Source: Lachnospiraceae bacterium UBA3845
Lineage (GTDB): Bacteria > Bacillota > Clostridia > Lachnospirales > Lachnospiraceae
NCBI GenBank assembly: GCA_002392705.1
Contig: DGHP01000107.1
Span: 20,309-28,476, forward strand
Length of the DNA stretch: 8,168 bases
Direction: 5' to 3'
The position numbers were made by a program, and so were the translations under genes. Below the pieces are notes generated by a model, which saw only the letters and a list, made by a program, of their open reading frames with translations, searched no databases and was not told the DNA's origin. This document shows positions 5,540 to 8,168 of this stretch, one piece after another; position 1 is the first letter of the stretch, and each line of letters begins with the position of its first letter.

Positions 5540-7213
5540 ATGAAGGCTGGATCTGTAAAACGTTTCATGGCACTCCTGCTTACGGCAGGCATGCTTGCGT
5601 CCGTGAATGTACCGGCAGCGGAAGTTGAGCTTCTTCCGGACGCGGACGGCAATACCACCGCGGGCGAGTATACGTTCCCGCTGGAGGAGACCCAGACACT
5701 GACCGCGATCACGACCTTCCCGGCCAGCACCGAATCCGATCCGAACAACCGCACCATCTTCAAACGCCTTGAGGAGAAGACCAACGTCCATATCGAGTGG
5801 ACCGCGATCCAGGCAGACCAGTGGGGAGACAAGAAGGCTCTTACCTTCGCCAACTACAAGGATCTTCCGGATTTCATCTTCCAGGCGGGTCTGAGCGATA
5901 CGGATCTTCTGAAGTACGCGGAGCAGGGCCTGATCATTAATGTGGAAGAATATATCGAGAAAGACATGCCGAATCTTTCCTCTATCTTTGAGAGATATCC
6001 GGAATACAAGGCCATGTGCGAAGATTCCGAAGGCCATATCTGGGCCCTTCCCTGGATCGAGCAGCTCGGTTCCGAGAAGACCGCCATCCAGACCATCGGA
6101 GACATGCCTTTCATCAATACCAAGTGGATGGATTTCCTTGGCCTTGAGATGCCCGGTACCGTAGATGAATTCGAGCAGGTTCTGCTTGCGTTCAAAGAGC
6201 ATGCTTCAGAGCTTCAGGCTGAATTCGGCATCGACGGCGACATTATCCCCATGTCCTGCATCATCAACGACGGCGACCAGGATCCGGCGATCCTGATCAA
6301 CGGATTCGGCGAAGGCTACGGCGACGGCGACCGCGGACGTCATATCGCGGTTACGGATGAAAAGCAGGTGATCTGCTCCACTGTACAGGAAGGCTACAAG
6401 GAAGGTATCACATGGCTTCATAAGCTCTATGATGAAGGCCTGATCGATCCGGAAGCTTTCACACAGGAATGGTCCACCTATGTTGCAAAGGGCAAATCCC
6501 ACCGTTACGGCGTTCTGTTCAGCTGGGACGTGGCTAACATCGACAACCTTGCGGATTATGAACCGCTTCCGGCTCTTGAGGCGGACGTTAAGAATATCAC
6601 CCCGCAGAACGGTTCCTTCACTTCCGGTTTCGACCGCGGACGCTGCGTAGTGACCGGTATGTGCGAGAATGTTGATCTTGTCTGCGCATGGCTTGACCAG
6701 ATGTATGATCCTTATCAGTCCCCGCAGAACAACTGGGGAACCTACGGTGAAGATGATGAGTTTGATATCTTCCAGCTGGGAACCAATGCCAACGGCGATC
6801 CGATGCTGACCCATACTCCGCTGGGCGACTGGTCACCGGTTGAGGTCCGTGAGGCGGAGTCTGTCAATGGTCCTCTGGCTGTCCTGAATGAGTATTACGG
6901 TGTCTATGTTACCTGCCCGGATGACGCTCAGTATCGTCTGGACTGGATCGCTGACATCTATACCAAGGATATGACCATGAAGTATGTGTATCCGAATCTG
7001 CTTATGTCTTCGGAAGATACAGAGGAACTGTCCAACCTGATGGCGGACATCTCCACCTGCATCAATACCCATAAGTCCGACTGGATCATGAACGGATTCA
7101 CGGATGATGACTGGAACAGCTATCTGTCTGAACTGGATGCTTACGGCCTGCCCAGATATCTGGAGATCTTCCAGCAGTATCTTGACAACTATTTCGCAAG
7201 CCTCGGTGAATGA
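5540..7213 (+). CDS. Extracellular sugar-binding protein of the ABC importer
   Basis: 557 residues, the size of LplA/YtcQ-type CUT1 binding proteins. The ATG at 5540 follows AAAGGAG with about 8 nt spacing. The N-terminus has K2, K7 and R8, then the hydrophobic FMALLLTAGMLASV, with a likely signal peptidase I site near VPA-AEVE (26/27). Unusually for a Gram-positive binding protein there is no lipobox: the first cysteine is residue 160. Family features include NRTIFKRLEEKTNVHIEW (70-87), a DLPDFIF segment (108-114), GHIWALPWIE (165-174) and KLYDEGLIDPEAFTQEW (295-311). A Gly/Asp-rich loop, GEGYGDGDRG (257-266), could be a metal- or sugar-contacting element. It captures the sugar outside the cell for the two permeases encoded just upstream. 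The exact ligand is not determinable; fructans or sucrose are suggested by the following GH32 gene. Confidence 0.94.
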   Translation: MKAGSVKRFMALLLTAGMLASVNVPAAEVELLPDADGNTTAGEYTFPLEETQTLTAITTFPASTESDPNNRTIFKRLEEKTNVHIEWTAIQADQWGDKKALTFANYKDLPDFIFQAGLSDTDLLKYAEQGLIINVEEYIEKDMPNLSSIFERYPEYKAMCEDSEGHIWALPWIEQLGSEKTAIQTIGDMPFINTKWMDFLGLEMPGTVDEFEQVLLAFKEHASELQAEFGIDGDIIPMSCIINDGDQDPAILINGFGEGYGDGDRGRHIAVTDEKQVICSTVQEGYKEGITWLHKLYDEGLIDPEAFTQEWSTYVAKGKSHRYGVLFSWDVANIDNLADYEPLPALEADVKNITPQNGSFTSGFDRGRCVVTGMCENVDLVCAWLDQMYDPYQSPQNNWGTYGEDDEFDIFQLGTNANGDPMLTHTPLGDWSPVEVREAESVNGPLAVLNEYYGVYVTCPDDAQYRLDWIADIYTKDMTMKYVYPNLLMSSEDTEELSNLMADISTCINTHKSDWIMNGFTDDDWNSYLSELDAYGLPRYLEIFQQYLDNYFASLGE

Positions 7214-7242
7214 TGAATTGACAATTGTTCCGCAGTAAAAGA

Positions 7243-7273
7243 CAGCCGCCGCATGTGTTCAGTGCGGCGGCTG
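7243..7273 (+). terminator. Strong intercistronic hairpin, possible attenuator
   Basis: CAGCCGCCGCA (7243-7253) and TGCGGCGGCTG (7263-7273) form a perfect 11-bp, very GC-rich stem with a 9-nt loop, 30 bp after the binding-protein stop. It is followed by CCGTATTATAG, which lacks a proper T run. It is therefore more likely a partial terminator or a 3'-end stabiliser that gives high binding-protein mRNA and lower GH32 expression than a full stop. No good promoter is visible between it and the GH32 gene. Confidence 0.7.
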
Positions 7274-7381
7274 CCGTATTATAGTCTGCGTCAGAAGAAA
7301 CGGAATATGTATGTTTTCAGGTGAAATGGTGCTGACCCGGGCATCTGCCCTTCAGCCCGATCAGATGGAGGAAAGAACAGA

Positions 7382-8168
7382 ATGAGCAGCCAGACACTGC
7401 GAGAAGCGCGTAGTTATGAAGAAGTGGCGGAAAAAGCCATTGCCCCGGAAGAGAAACCTGCATTTCATCTTTCCCCGCGGGTCGGATGGATGAATGACCC
7501 GAATGGTTTTTCCTGGTATCAGGGAAAGTATCACCTGTTTTATCAGTACCATCCTTACGGGACACACTGGGGACCGATGCACTGGGGTCATGCGGTTACC
7601 TCGGATTTTCTGCACTGGGAACACTGCCCGGCAGCGCTGGCGCCGGATGAGCTCTACGACTGCGACGGATGTTTTTCCGGCAGCGCGGCTGTTCTTCCGG
7701 ACGGAAGGCAGCTTCTCATGTATACGGGCGTGCGCCGTGAGCGCGCCGTATATGGAGAAGGTCCTGAGATACAGACTCAGTGCCTGGCAGTCGGGGACGG
7801 CTGCAATTATGAGAAGTATGAGGGGAATCCGGTTCTGACCGGAGAAGATCTCCCGGAGGGATCCAGCATACAGGATTTCCGGGATCCCAGGCTTCTGCAG
7901 CGCCCGGATGGAAGCTTTGACTGTGTAGTGGGAAACAGACCGGCCGACGGCAGCGGGCAGATTCTGCTTTTCCACAGTGAAGACGGCTTCCACTGGACCT
8001 TTCAAAAAGCTCTTGCCGAGAACCATAACCGGTTCGGAAAGATGTGGGAGTGCCCCGACTTTTTTGAACTGGACGGAAAATGGGTTCTGCTGACCAGCCC
8101 GCAGGATATGCTGCCTTCGGGATTTGAATATCACAACGGAAACGGAACCCTGTGCCTGATCGGATCCT
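7382..8168 (+). CDS. GH32 beta-fructosidase (partial, 3' end outside window)
   Basis: The first 262 residues of a glycoside hydrolase family 32 enzyme; members are usually about 450-550 residues, so roughly half is visible. It hydrolyses beta-fructosidic bonds, releasing fructose from sucrose, fructo-oligosaccharides, inulin or levan. All three catalytic elements are present: WMNDPNG with nucleophile D39, RDP (167-169) with the transition-state-stabilising D168, and ECPD with acid/base E223. HLFYQYHP and MHWGHAVTSDFLHWEHCP are further family motifs. There is no signal peptide, so it acts in the cytoplasm on imported sugar. The ATG at 7382 follows GGAGG (about 10 nt spacing). Because uptake is by an ABC importer and not a PTS, the substrate is probably unphosphorylated. 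Sucrose-6-phosphate hydrolase cannot be excluded from this portion. Confidence 0.97.
   Translation, partial: MSSQTLREARSYEEVAEKAIAPEEKPAFHLSPRVGWMNDPNGFSWYQGKYHLFYQYHPYGTHWGPMHWGHAVTSDFLHWEHCPAALAPDELYDCDGCFSGSAAVLPDGRQLLMYTGVRRERAVYGEGPEIQTQCLAVGDGCNYEKYEGNPVLTGEDLPEGSSIQDFRDPRLLQRPDGSFDCVVGNRPADGSGQILLFHSEDGFHWTFQKALAENHNRFGKMWECPDFFELDGKWVLLTSPQDMLPSGFEYHNGNGTLCLIGS

Noticed and set aside
5513..6814. Minus-strand frames of 229 and 202 residues
   Set aside because: Both are antisense to the well-supported solute-binding protein and have shadow-type composition.
7218..7223. TTGACA as a -35 box for the GH32 gene
   Set aside because: No acceptable -10 box lies 16-18 bp downstream; that position falls at the base of the GC-rich hairpin.
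7361..8134. 257-residue open frame on the minus strand
   Set aside because: It is opposite the GH32 gene, whose catalytic motifs are all present. It has no family features and no promoter or ribosome binding site that I can see.

Overview
The window looks like chromosome of a Gram-positive gut-type Firmicute, most probably a Lachnospiraceae/Clostridia member of roughly balanced GC content. This rests on strong AGGAGG-type ribosome binding sites, sigma-A style TTGACA/TATAAT promoters, a YesL-type DUF624 membrane protein next to LplB/YtcP-type CUT1 permeases, and a LacI regulator whose helix-turn-helix reads LGLSRNTVSKAI. The species cannot be fixed from the sequence alone.

Layout, left to right. 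(1) Positions 1-322 hold the end of a broken plus-strand coding region. It shows a metallophosphoesterase-like DPHYLSPELTDGG stretch followed by a one-base frameshift in a run of five Gs. (2) Positions 323-614 carry no gene. They hold five tandem 16-bp repeats, a long two-part hairpin that probably ends the lacI-type transcript, and a run of ten Ts. (3) A minus-strand group runs from 3285 down to 615: a DUF624/YesL-like membrane protein, then a membrane-anchored protein resembling a reduced solute-binding protein (GTGA overlap), then a LacI-family regulator with its own promoter. (4) The divergent region 3286-3554 has two back-to-back sigma-A-like promoters and repeated copies of a TTTGTAAA-type motif. 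(5) A plus-strand operon from 3555 to beyond the right edge encodes two ABC sugar permeases, an extracellular solute-binding protein, and a glycoside hydrolase family 32 enzyme cut off by the window end.

The locus reads as an uptake and breakdown system for fructose-containing sugars (sucrose, fructo-oligosaccharides, or inulin/levan pieces). The binding protein captures the sugar outside, the two permeases import it, and the GH32 enzyme, which has no signal peptide, cleaves it in the cytoplasm. No ATP-binding subunit is present, so a shared MsmX-type ATPase encoded elsewhere probably powers import. The substrate is inferred from GH32 and is not shown directly.

The points most worth following up are: the multi-copy motif that ties both divergent promoters together without an obvious match to a known operator; the solute-binding protein that lacks a lipobox cysteine; the YesL-like plus anchored SBP-like pair under the divergent promoter; and the frameshifted, possibly chimeric fragment at the left edge beside the tandem repeat. 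No mobile element, CRISPR array, tRNA or rRNA was found.
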